A program made the translations under genes and the position numbers. The notes under the pieces are model-generated. The model made no database searches. It saw only the letters and a program-made list of their open reading frames with translations, and was not told the origin of the DNA. From contig JBGANQ010000022.1 in NCBI GenBank assembly GCA_044222245.1, positions 1-64,000 of the forward strand: a stretch of 64,000 bases of DNA, read 5' to 3'. Position 1 is the stretch's first letter, and the number at the start of each line of letters is the position of its first letter. Shown piece after piece: positions 25,993 through 34,210 of this stretch. Origin of the DNA: CALFML01 sp044222245. Its GTDB lineage: Bacteria; Myxococcota_A; Polyangia; Palsa-1104; JAEUJZ01.

Positions 25993-27365
25993 CAGGGTAC
26001 CAGATTACGTAATAGGATCCCGGCGTTGGTTCCGGCGCGCAGGCTCACGGCGCCGGTCTTGGGGTCGGCCATCGGCGCGCCCCACAAGCTCAACACGGGT
26101 AGCAGCAGCCGAGCCGCCTCCCGCCTCGCTGTCCCTGCTTCGGACAGGCAGATGAGGCCGTTGTCGCCGCTGCCCCAGACCCTCTGCTTGCCATCCCCCC
26201 AGAGCGCCCGGATCGCGTCGCGCTGCGCACAGCCCCGCGGGGTCACCGCGACATCGCTACCACAGGATTGACCGGCGCAGGTCAGCGAGAGGATCGTATC
26301 CGCGGCCGAAGTACCGGGTTCTCCACCGAGCCAGATCGTCCGTCCCTTATCCGGCGTCCCGGTGCCCCAGACCGCGAAGAAGTTCTGCGTAGTGCCCCCC
26401 CGGAGGGTGATCCGCTTCCAGATCATCTCGTTGGCGGCAAGTTCAAAGACCGCGCCGTGGGTGCCCACCGCCACCGCACTCCCGTCATCTGCCACCCAGA
26501 CACCCATCAGCGTTGGGGAGCCCATGATGGGGAGGCCGCTCCAGCGCATGCCGTCGTAGCGCAGCGTGAGCCCGCTCTCACCAACGACCCAGATGAACTT
26601 GTTCGCCCCGGCGATGGCGTAGAGCTGCTCGCCGTTTACCAGCTTGTCGGTCTTGATCGCGTCAACCACCGACCACGCAGTGCCGTTAAAGTGCAGGACC
26701 GCTCCCTCTTCCCCCACTGCCCATAGGTTCTTGTTGTCCACGCCCCAGATCCCGTGCAAGGTCGGCTTGGGGTCGGGAGTAGGATAGCGGACCGAAGACC
26801 CATCCGGCAGCTGGTGCGAGCTTAAGCCGCCTACGCCCACCGCCCAGTAGTCCGATTGTGCGCTCCCCCAGAGTCCGCGGACGCCGGGCAGGCCACTGTC
26901 GAGGCACCACGCCGCTTCCTCCATCCCCGACCAGCAGTCTACCCCGCGGCCGAAAGAGCCCTTGAGAGTTGCGGTCGAGCTGTCAAAATCGGAACACCTG
27001 ACAACGCAGGTCGTGCTGCCGGCGCACGGCCCATCCCACTTGATGGAGTTATAGGGCTCGGCGAACTGAGGGCGCAAGATGAGCTTCTGATCCGGGGTGA
27101 GCGAGCAGGAGAGGCTGTCATCCGGTCCCGTGCAGCTCGGGGCACTGCTCACCCAGGGGCCGCTCATGCGGTTTGCGCCGGCGACGGCTACATTCACTTT
27201 GCAGCCCCCCAAGGGCTTGGGCTGGGCGACGCTCATGTCGGCGTACGAGGCGTCGGTCGGCACGCCGCTGCAGGCCGAGATCCCCGCCAGCACGCAGAGC
27301 AGTGTCAGGAAGCTCGGCGAACGACTGCGACCTGGTGCTTGGGTAGACCGCGAAAGAGCTTGCAT
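25992..27365 (-). CDS. lipoprotein with WAVG-type propeller repeats (shorter paralogue)
   Basis: The start at 27365 is set by GGAGG and a lipoprotein signal (TLLCVLAGISACSGV). After a Cys-rich domain (GGCKVNVAVAG, CAGSTTCVVRC) the protein has at least six repeats with the hallmarks W(G/A)-V-x-x-x-(N/D)-W-A-V-G: VRGLWGSAQSDYWAVGVGG, LHGIWGVDNKNLWAVGEEG, LMGVWVADDGSAVAVGTHG. Such repeats form beta-propellers common on myxobacterial surfaces. 457 residues. It overlaps the matrixin-like gene and follows a larger paralogue, which suggests an operon. Confidence 0.83.
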   Translation of the reverse strand: MQALSRSTQAPGRSRSPSFLTLLCVLAGISACSGVPTDASYADMSVAQPKPLGGCKVNVAVAGANRMSGPWVSSAPSCTGPDDSLSCSLTPDQKLILRPQFAEPYNSIKWDGPCAGSTTCVVRCSDFDSSTATLKGSFGRGVDCWSGMEEAAWCLDSGLPGVRGLWGSAQSDYWAVGVGGLSSHQLPDGSSVRYPTPDPKPTLHGIWGVDNKNLWAVGEEGAVLHFNGTAWSVVDAIKTDKLVNGEQLYAIAGANKFIWVVGESGLTLRYDGMRWSGLPIMGSPTLMGVWVADDGSAVAVGTHGAVFELAANEMIWKRITLRGGTTQNFFAVWGTGTPDKGRTIWLGGEPGTSAADTILSLTCAGQSCGSDVAVTPRGCAQRDAIRALWGDGKQRVWGSGDNGLICLSEAGTARREAARLLLPVLSLWGAPMADPKTGAVSLRAGTNAGILLRNLVP

Positions 27366-27414
27366 TGTGAGCCTCCGGTTCGGATGAGATGGCGGAACGC
27401 TGGGTCGGGTGCTG

Positions 27415-29832
27415 CTACGGGTGAAGATCGCCGACTTGCCGCAGGACTGCACCGCGGCCACCCACGAGCCAGGCGCCGCAGGGCGAGTCGGCCCAGATGC
27501 TGCGCAGGTCGGTGAAGTCATCATAGGTCATCGTCGCCCAATGACCGTTGTTATCGCGGCGGCGCAAGAACCCGTTCTCGCCGGCCAGCCAGACCGCCGC
27601 CGGCTTGTCACAGACTCCAGGGCGGCCCGCCGGCACTCCGAACACCTTGTGGATGTTTACCTGAACGCCCATGTTGAACACCTGCTGGGCCCACGGCGGT
27701 GAAGCGCCCGCAGGCAGCTCGAAGAGCGTCCCGCTCTCGCCCGCGGCATAGATGGTTCCCTGCGCGTCGCCCCAGATGCTGAGGATGCGGGGCCGGTTGG
27801 AGTCGTAGGACTGGCTGACGATGAACCCGTTGCTCTTGCCGACATAGTGCAGCACCAGGCCGCCGTCGCCAGCCATCCACACGTTGTCGGGGCCGCCGCA
27901 CCAGACTGCATTCAGGTTCTTGTTGGTGCTGGTGCTGGGTCGCCCCCAGCCTGTCCCGTCATAGTGGATCGTCGTGCCGTTTTCACCCACCGCCCAGACA
28001 TCGCCCCGACTGGTCCCGCAGACTCCGCGCAAGCGGCTGTTGATGCCGCTCTGAGAGGGCATCCAGCTGCTTCCGTCATAGTGGAGGATGGTGCCCTGCT
28101 CGCCGACCGCCCAGATGTCGTTCGCCGCGCTTCCCCAGATGGAAAACAGATACTGTGACTGCGCCGTGACCGTTAGCCCGGCCGGCGAGTAGTGCAGGAT
28201 CTGGTGATCGCCGACCGCCCACAGGTCCTGCGCCTCGAAGCCCCAGATCGCCTCCAGGGTGCCGCTGAAGGAAAGGGGGGTAAAGGTCTTGGCATCGCTG
28301 TCGACCGTCCACAAACCGCCTGTGCTGCTCACGATCAGGGCGCGTCCATCAGCCTGGACCGCGCCGGCGTTCAGATTGGAATAACCAACCTCCGCGGCCC
28401 GCGCGATGCGCAGGCTGCCGCCCAGCTGATGAATCGCGGTTCCTTCATCGCCGCCAAACCAGTAGTTGTCGGCATCGGTCCCCCACACCGCTCGCAGGTT
28501 CTTGAGCGTGCCCGAGGGCGCCGTCTCCAGCTTGGCCGCAGGTAGGTTGTAGTGCAGAAGGACGCCGCCATCGCCGGCGGCAAGCACGTCATTGCCGGCC
28601 ACCCAGACCGCGCGCAGGGTGCCCGAGGTGATGGGCGGGGATTTCTGCACGAAGGACCCAGCCTCGTACTTAAGCAGCATCTGTCCCTGCCCGGCGATCC
28701 AGACGTTGTCCGCGGTCCGCCCGTGGACCGCCAGCACCGCCAGGCCTCTGTAGGGATCGGGGAGCGACACGATGCTGCGGCTCCGCGCCTCTGGCGGCCC
28801 CTGGTACTGGAGGACGGTCCCGCTGTCGCCAACGATCCAGGCCTGCTGGCCGTTCGGACTCACCCAGACGCCGCGCAGGTTGGCGGTGGTCTGGCTGGCT
28901 AGGGGCAGCCAGGCACTGCCGGAAAAGGTCAGGATAGTCCCTTCCTTGCCGACCGCCCACACCGTCTGTCCGTCATCGCTGGCGGCGATGCCAGTCAGGT
29001 CGCTGGTCGTGCCGCTGGGGACGGCTGCGAGCTGCCGGCCATCGTAATAGAGCAGAGTGCCGTTGTCGCCGGCCAACCAGATACCCTGCCCAGCGACTCG
29101 GGCGGCGGCGTTAAGCGAGTAGCCCTGCGCCAGCGGGTTGTAGGTGCACAGGTCGTCGGTCGGCGTGCACAGCCCGGGGGTGAAGTGGGCGGCCAGCTTC
29201 TTTTCGCCGAGGACGCTGAAGCTCTGGTCGCCGAGCAGATCTGCGGTGCCGACCAGATGAAACTGGTAGCGTGGCATGCCCTTGACGGTCACCTTGGACC
29301 CCTTCAAGAAGGCGGCCTGGCACCGCTGCACACAGTCCGAGGTGACCAGACCGGAGTCGCGCGCCGCTTCACAGCGACTTGGGCAGACAAAGCCCGGTTC
29401 GCCATTGGCGGCCAGGGCCGTCACCTCACCTAGACCCCGCGTCTCGACGCTGACCCGGCACCGCCGCTCGGGGGCGCGATCCACCTTGAGCCTGGTCTCG
29501 ACCGGGACAATGTCAAACGGCGTCGTATCCACCACCTGCGTGGTGACCCCGACGATACAGCGGTCGACATCGAGCGCCTCGGCGCGCAGCGTCAGGTTCT
29601 TGAGGGAGGCGTACCCCTGGGAGAGGCAATCGAGCGGGAGGCGAACCGCCGGACCCATGGCCAGCAGATCCTGATGAATCGGGGTATTACAGCTGCGGCC
29701 GTTGGCGCTTAAATAGTAGTCTACCCAGCGGATCTCGGGGTCGACCTCGTCAAGATGCACCAGCAAATCAGGGTAATCCTGACAGCCAGCCAGAAGTATG
29801 ATGCCAAGAATTATTTGGGGTAGAAATCGCAT
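27415..29832 (-). CDS. large WAVG-repeat lipoprotein
   Basis: An 805-residue lipoprotein (LGIILLAGCQDYP) with AGAGG before the start. Residues about 20-220 are a Cys-containing N-terminal domain with a hydrophobic beta pattern. From about residue 235 on there are some fourteen propeller blades with the motif IWG-x(3-4)-(N/D)-x-WAVGE-x-GTILHYDG, for example SIWGSAANDIWAVGEQGTIL and AVWCGGPDNVWMAGDGGLVL. Enough blades for two propellers. Same type as the gene at 25992, with which it is probably co-transcribed (49-base gap). Likely an outer-surface binding protein. Confidence 0.87.
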   Translation of the reverse strand: MRFLPQIILGIILLAGCQDYPDLLVHLDEVDPEIRWVDYYLSANGRSCNTPIHQDLLAMGPAVRLPLDCLSQGYASLKNLTLRAEALDVDRCIVGVTTQVVDTTPFDIVPVETRLKVDRAPERRCRVSVETRGLGEVTALAANGEPGFVCPSRCEAARDSGLVTSDCVQRCQAAFLKGSKVTVKGMPRYQFHLVGTADLLGDQSFSVLGEKKLAAHFTPGLCTPTDDLCTYNPLAQGYSLNAAARVAGQGIWLAGDNGTLLYYDGRQLAAVPSGTTSDLTGIAASDDGQTVWAVGKEGTILTFSGSAWLPLASQTTANLRGVWVSPNGQQAWIVGDSGTVLQYQGPPEARSRSIVSLPDPYRGLAVLAVHGRTADNVWIAGQGQMLLKYEAGSFVQKSPPITSGTLRAVWVAGNDVLAAGDGGVLLHYNLPAAKLETAPSGTLKNLRAVWGTDADNYWFGGDEGTAIHQLGGSLRIARAAEVGYSNLNAGAVQADGRALIVSSTGGLWTVDSDAKTFTPLSFSGTLEAIWGFEAQDLWAVGDHQILHYSPAGLTVTAQSQYLFSIWGSAANDIWAVGEQGTILHYDGSSWMPSQSGINSRLRGVCGTSRGDVWAVGENGTTIHYDGTGWGRPSTSTNKNLNAVWCGGPDNVWMAGDGGLVLHYVGKSNGFIVSQSYDSNRPRILSIWGDAQGTIYAAGESGTLFELPAGASPPWAQQVFNMGVQVNIHKVFGVPAGRPGVCDKPAAVWLAGENGFLRRRDNNGHWATMTYDDFTDLRSIWADSPCGAWLVGGRGAVLRQVGDLHP

Positions 29833-29869
29833 GGCGCGTACCTCTGGAGAATCAAATCAGATAGTAGGT

Positions 29870-30646
29870 TTACATAGTTCCCTGGAGCGTGCTGTTATAG
29901 TCATGCTGTTTGGCCAGCACCCAACCGAACAAGATAGTGCCGGTGACCGCCAGCGTTACCGCTGCGCCAATGCCAACCCCGGCCCAGACTCCCAGGTGGG
30001 GTCGTCGGGAGATCTTCTCCGGCATCGGCGCCACGAGCACGGGCAGGGGCTGGGGGCTTGCGTCGCTGACTGAAGTCGTCGGCGGGGAGGGCCGGGGCTC
30101 GGCGGGCGGGGGCTCACCGCTGGCAAGCGCCACCTCTGGTCTGACCCACTGTTGATAGTCATCATAGTATTTCTTTACTCGTTTATACTGCTCTTCATTG
30201 TTGCGCAGCTTTTCAAGTAACTTCCCCGCCTCGATCCAGTCCGTTTCAAATTGTCTCTGATCGTTCTGCAAAAAATGCATCCTGGCGATTTTAAGCTTGA
30301 TGGCAGCAGTAGGCTCAATTGCAAATGCCGTATTATATAGGGCCAGAGCCTTCTTGATGAGCTGGTCCTTCCGCGGCGGGTCTTTCCGCAGCTTGCTGTC
30401 GCTTAGGTTCTTTTGATATTTCTCCGCAAGCTCATATTGCTCGCAGCAGAGGGAAGATGCGCCGCAGATCTCGGGGCGCTCCAGGCAGCTCTTGGCGCCC
30501 GCTTCCTGCGCCGGTGTGAGCGACGGTGCTCCCAAAACCAGCGCCAGCGGCAGGACGCCGGCGCGCAGACCGCCACGTCGTCCGCCCGGCAGACTCCACA
30601 TTCCCAGGTGTTGGCGCCGGCGCTGATTAAAAATCAGGAGGTTCAT
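29870..30646 (-). CDS. TPR-like periplasmic protein with C-terminal membrane segment
   Basis: The start at 30646 has GAGG upstream and overlaps the kinase stop by 20 bases. The 258-residue protein has a long positively charged start, a signal helix (AGVLPLALVLGAPSLTPAQ), a helical region of TPR type (YNTAFAIEPTAAIKLKIARM), a Pro-rich linker, and a membrane helix near the end (AAVTLAVTGTILFGWVLA). The base composition is lower in GC than the flanking genes. Coupling to a Ser/Thr kinase matches the kinase-TPR pairs common in myxobacteria, where the partner may be a substrate or a sensor. Confidence 0.75.
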   Translation of the reverse strand: MNLLIFNQRRRQHLGMWSLPGGRRGGLRAGVLPLALVLGAPSLTPAQEAGAKSCLERPEICGASSLCCEQYELAEKYQKNLSDSKLRKDPPRKDQLIKKALALYNTAFAIEPTAAIKLKIARMHFLQNDQRQFETDWIEAGKLLEKLRNNEEQYKRVKKYYDDYQQWVRPEVALASGEPPPAEPRPSPPTTSVSDASPQPLPVLVAPMPEKISRRPHLGVWAGVGIGAAVTLAVTGTILFGWVLAKQHDYNSTLQGTM

Positions 30647-32180
30647 TTTTTTCCTCGGCAGGAGCTTGCTTGGTGGGAACTGCCGGCCTGACATCCGAGC
30701 CGCGGGGGGTCCGACTCGGCCCTATCCCATCATGGGGCCGCTGGGGGGAGATACCCTCTCTCGACCGGACTTGCAGCTCGCGAACCAGCCGCGAGGGCGG
30801 GAGCGCATCGCGCGGCTTATCCACGGCCGGAATCAGGGTCACCGGCAAATTCATATCATGGCTAAGATCCAGGTCAACAGGCTGATCCCGATATCCCGAT
30901 AGCTTGAGTCGTGCCTGCAGCCGCTGGGACTGCCGCGGCCAGGTCATTGTCACGGGCGTCGCGGCGATGACTCTGTCATCCTGGTCGAGCAAGAGGGCTC
31001 CCGACGGCTCGCTCGACAGGTTGATGTGGACCAGGTCCATGGTCGGCGGCGCGAGTGGGGCTGGCAGCTGGCCCGCCGGCGGCCTGGCGATGGGCCTTGG
31101 GAGCGACGACGATTCGGACGGGCGCAGGTTCAACGCCAGGGCCAGCCCTGCTACGCCCATGATGCATCCCACGCCCAGGCTGCCCAGGGTCGCTCTGAGC
31201 TTGGTCGCCGCCCACCGACCGTGACTCGGGCGCACCGCGCTCGGGCACTCTTTTTCCAGGCTGCGAGCCTCGGCAAACACATCTGCCATGCTGGGGCGCA
31301 GCAGCGGATCTTTGCCCAGCATGCGGTGCACCAGCCTCACGAGGCTAGCCGGCGCCTCCGGGGCCAGGCCGGCGAGCGGAGGCGGGGCCGCGAAGTAGTG
31401 CAGACCCAGCAGCTCCCCTCCTTCTCCGATAAAGGGAAGGCGACCCGCGAGCATCTGGTAGAGCATCACGCCCAGCGAATAGACATCGGCCTTGCCGTCC
31501 ACGGCGCGGAAGCTTTTGCCCTGCTCGGGTGCCATGTAGGCGGGCGTTCCCATCCAGCACCCGGTGCGCGTCTGCATGTGCGTAGAGACCTTGTTCATGT
31601 TCGGCACTTCGGGCGTGGCACCAAGGACCTTGACCAGCCCAAAGTCCATGATCTTGGTCCGCTCGCCCTCGGGTACGTCGGGGTCGCTAATAATCATCAC
31701 ATTGTCCGGCTTCAGGTCCCGATGCACGATACCGCTGTTGTGCGCAGCGGCCAGGGCGCTGGCGAGCTGGCGGGCGATCCGCAGAGCCACCGCGACAGGT
31801 AATCGATCACCCTGACGCTTGAGGCGACTGGCGAGAGTTTCGCCGCACAGATACTCCATGATGATATAAACCTCGCCCCTCGGGCTCTCATGGAAGTCGA
31901 GAATCTGCACCAAGCCTGGATGATCGACACGATTGGTCGCCCGCGCTTCGGTCAAGAACCGTGAGACGAACTCGGGGTTCGGGGCCAGCTGACGGTGCAG
32001 GGCCTTTATCGCCACGCGGCGGTTTATCAATTCGTGTACTCCCTCATACACGGCGCCCATGCCGCCGTCGCCCAGGAGGCGAAGTACGCGATAGGGTCCA
32101 AGCGACTGCCCGCTCAGCCCTTGGCAAGCGGGCTCAGGATGAAGATTCGGATCTGGTGACGACACGATATGCAGGCTCAT
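30627..32180 (-). CDS. transmembrane Ser/Thr protein kinase with C-terminal PEGA-like domain
   Basis: A 517-residue Hanks-type kinase from the ATG at 32180. The catalytic domain is complete: LLGDGGMGAVYEG (P-loop), RVAIKAL (Lys), GIVHRDLKPDNVMI (catalytic loop), MDFGLVKV (DFG) and YMAPEQG. A membrane helix follows (LGVGCIMGVAGLALALNL), then a Pro-rich stretch and a PEGA-like beta domain outside the membrane (VHINLSSEPSGALLLDQDD). The C-terminus is disordered and basic. It is coupled to the downstream TPR protein and is divergent from the zincin-like gene at 32467. An upstream TTG start at 32261 is possible but less likely. Confidence 0.92.
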   Translation of the reverse strand: MSLHIVSSPDPNLHPEPACQGLSGQSLGPYRVLRLLGDGGMGAVYEGVHELINRRVAIKALHRQLAPNPEFVSRFLTEARATNRVDHPGLVQILDFHESPRGEVYIIMEYLCGETLASRLKRQGDRLPVAVALRIARQLASALAAAHNSGIVHRDLKPDNVMIISDPDVPEGERTKIMDFGLVKVLGATPEVPNMNKVSTHMQTRTGCWMGTPAYMAPEQGKSFRAVDGKADVYSLGVMLYQMLAGRLPFIGEGGELLGLHYFAAPPPLAGLAPEAPASLVRLVHRMLGKDPLLRPSMADVFAEARSLEKECPSAVRPSHGRWAATKLRATLGSLGVGCIMGVAGLALALNLRPSESSSLPRPIARPPAGQLPAPLAPPTMDLVHINLSSEPSGALLLDQDDRVIAATPVTMTWPRQSQRLQARLKLSGYRDQPVDLDLSHDMNLPVTLIPAVDKPRDALPPSRLVRELQVRSREGISPQRPHDGIGPSRTPRGSDVRPAVPTKQAPAEEKNEPPDF

Positions 32181-32466
32181 AAAGGGAAGCCAGAATAGTT
32201 GACCATTTTTGATCAGGCGCGATTGACTGGCAATACATCTTTTCGTAATTGGATTTGCCAAATCTTGTTGAATTTTAGTTGCGCGAAAAAGTGGCGTAAG
32301 GGCCGTCGGCTCACACGCTGGACCTAGCCAGAATCCGTTACCCCAAGCCTGCGCCCGTGTGTGCTGGGTCCGGGAGGAAGCAGAAGAGCGCCGTCGCCCC
32401 TGGGTGGCGCGGCAGTGGCATTAGTTTTGCTTTGGCCAGCGAAGATAATCGATTAGAGGCAATGAC
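32181..32466. other. divergent intergenic region
   Basis: This gap of 286 bases lies between the kinase and zincin-like genes and should carry both promoters. It is visibly AT-richer than the window average (32190-32290 especially). I see no convincing promoter pair and no small gene. Confidence 0.4.
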
Positions 32467-33528
32467 ATGTTGCAAAAGATTGATCGTCAGCCCCCTCAAG
32501 CCGATATCTTTGGGCTCAAGGAGACGGGAGCGCAACCCCCTGCTTATCAACAGGGTCCGATTTCAGAAACTGCGCAGTCCCCTAACACATTCGCTAATTT
32601 TCGCCCAAACACCGCGGCGGCGCCGCTGCTCGCCCACTGGAGCGAGTCGGGGTTCGAGAATGAAAAATTGACCACCAGCGCAGATAAAGACCAGGATAAA
32701 GATAAGAGTAAAGAGCAAGATAAAATTACCGATTATCCAAAAATTGTCGACATTCATGGCGAGAAGGTCAATGTCGCCTCGGCAGAAGAAGAAAAAGAGG
32801 CGACTGGGCTTATCGATACCATGAAGAGCGTCTATGGTGTCGATGTATCTTCGACCAAGGGTGTCGAGGCGATTAAGGCACAGTATGACCAAGTATCAGA
32901 GAGCGTTATCAAACAGCTCAAAACCAAACAGTGGGAGCTCAAAGAGTTACGCGCAGTTTGTAAGGCGCTCGCGCACTATGCACCCATCCTGGGCAGCAAG
33001 CGCGAGCAGTCCAGCCGCAAGGGCGAGGGACAGGAAGTTACCTCGGTCAGCAAGGTAGATCAGGCCATCGACAGCAATGGCGCCAGCGGCCAGCTTGATA
33101 CCTCGACACTCGGCGAGTACTTCCGCGGAAGTAAGAACTTCGGCATGTTCTCGGCCGGCACCGACCTGATGGGCGATTCCAGCATCGGTGTCTTCAAGGA
33201 CAACGAGACGAACCTGGAAGCCAACGCCACACACGAGCTGGCTCACGGGCTTCTCAAGTACAAGCTCGACGACTTCATCAAAGACAGCGGCGGCTACTGG
33301 GTCGCCTTGCGCGTCAAGAGCGGTGCCGCGGACGCCGAGGCTCCGATTACCCCATATGGCCAGAAAAGCGCCAGCGAGGACCTCTCGGAGACGGCAAAGT
33401 ACTACTTCATTGAGCCCGAGACGCTGAAGACCAAGTGCCCCAAGCGGTATGAATTTGTGAAGAAAGTTGTAGAGAGCTGGAAGCCTAAAGATGCTACAAA
33501 GGGAGGTGCTGCTACGGAGAGAAAATGA
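32467..33528 (+). CDS. zincin-like protein, possible secreted effector
   Basis: A 353-residue protein without signal peptide. The N-terminal 110 residues are polar and low in complexity (KDQDKDKSKEQDK), with codons much richer in A/T than the rest of the window. The C-terminal half holds a zinc-peptidase core: ANATHELAHGLLKYKLDD (HExxH) and, 55 residues on, SASEDLSETAKYYFIEPE, whose Glu could be the third ligand. This layout resembles metallopeptidase toxin domains of polymorphic or contractile-injection effectors, but there is no delivery domain to prove it. It overlaps the next lipoprotein gene (ATGA). AGAGG precedes the ATG. Confidence 0.7.
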   Translation: MLQKIDRQPPQADIFGLKETGAQPPAYQQGPISETAQSPNTFANFRPNTAAAPLLAHWSESGFENEKLTTSADKDQDKDKSKEQDKITDYPKIVDIHGEKVNVASAEEEKEATGLIDTMKSVYGVDVSSTKGVEAIKAQYDQVSESVIKQLKTKQWELKELRAVCKALAHYAPILGSKREQSSRKGEGQEVTSVSKVDQAIDSNGASGQLDTSTLGEYFRGSKNFGMFSAGTDLMGDSSIGVFKDNETNLEANATHELAHGLLKYKLDDFIKDSGGYWVALRVKSGAADAEAPITPYGQKSASEDLSETAKYYFIEPETLKTKCPKRYEFVKKVVESWKPKDATKGGAATERK

Positions 33529-34100
33529 TGCGTAAGATGATGCTCGCCCTGGGGCTGGCGCTCCTGCCAAGCTGCTCGGCGGTACAGAAGGATGTGAATG
33601 GGGCCGACGGCGCTAGCCCTAATCAAGCGATGAGAGCGAAGGGAGCAGAGAGTATGCAAGGCAAGCTTACCGACCTGGATGCGCTGCGCGGACTCGTGGG
33701 GAGCGAGAAAAAAGCATTCCTAGAGCGCTACCATACTGCGCCGCAGCACCTGCGCACTGACGCAGCTTTTGAACGTCTCACCAACCTGACTGAGCTCCAC
33801 GATCCGGGGCTGAGCCCTGCGCGGTTTTATTTCAAGGACGACAAGCTGGCGCTCATCTATCTAGAGGACGCGGCGGCACTCGGCTCCTATGAGCGTGCGG
33901 CGCTGAAAGCGCGGCTGGGCGGCAACGGCGTGCTCCTGCGATCGCGAGCCGGCAAAGCCAGCAACCTGCATGTGTATGCCGAGCAGGGGGTGGCCGTCTC
34001 GATCGGTGAGGAAGTGGAGTTCATCCAGATCTTTGCCCCTATGACCCAGGCCGAATATGAAAAGACGATCTATCAGGACCCCGGAAAGTTTGTCCTTTGA
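33525..34100 (+). CDS. small lipoprotein, partner of the zincin-like protein
   Basis: A 191-residue lipoprotein (MMRKMMLALGLALLPSCSAV) translated from an ATG that overlaps the stop of the zincin-like gene. The mature part has a helical segment (DLDALRGLVGSEKKAFLERY) and a beta-rich C-terminal half (PARFYFKDDKLALIYLEDAA, VAVSIGEEVEFIQIFAP). No family recognised. Because it is periplasmic and tightly coupled to a possible toxin, it may be an immunity protein or a cofactor; that is inference from context only. Confidence 0.7.
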   Translation: MMRKMMLALGLALLPSCSAVQKDVNGADGASPNQAMRAKGAESMQGKLTDLDALRGLVGSEKKAFLERYHTAPQHLRTDAAFERLTNLTELHDPGLSPARFYFKDDKLALIYLEDAAALGSYERAALKARLGGNGVLLRSRAGKASNLHVYAEQGVAVSIGEEVEFIQIFAPMTQAEYEKTIYQDPGKFVL

Positions 34101-34166
34101 GCGGGTCAGCAGTCGTAAGGTATAGGTCGCAGTAGGTTTCCGTGATGCCGGACTACTGCAAGGACT

Positions 34167-34200
34167 CTGCCCGGCTTCGCTAGGGCACCTAGCTGGGCAG
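34167..34200. terminator. hairpin between convergent genes
   Basis: CTGCCCGGCT at 34167-34176 pairs with AGCTGGGCAG at 34191-34200 (9 of 10 positions) around a 14-base loop. It lies between two convergent genes and could end transcription from both sides. No strong T-run. Confidence 0.4.
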
Positions 34201-34210
34201 ACCGATCCTA

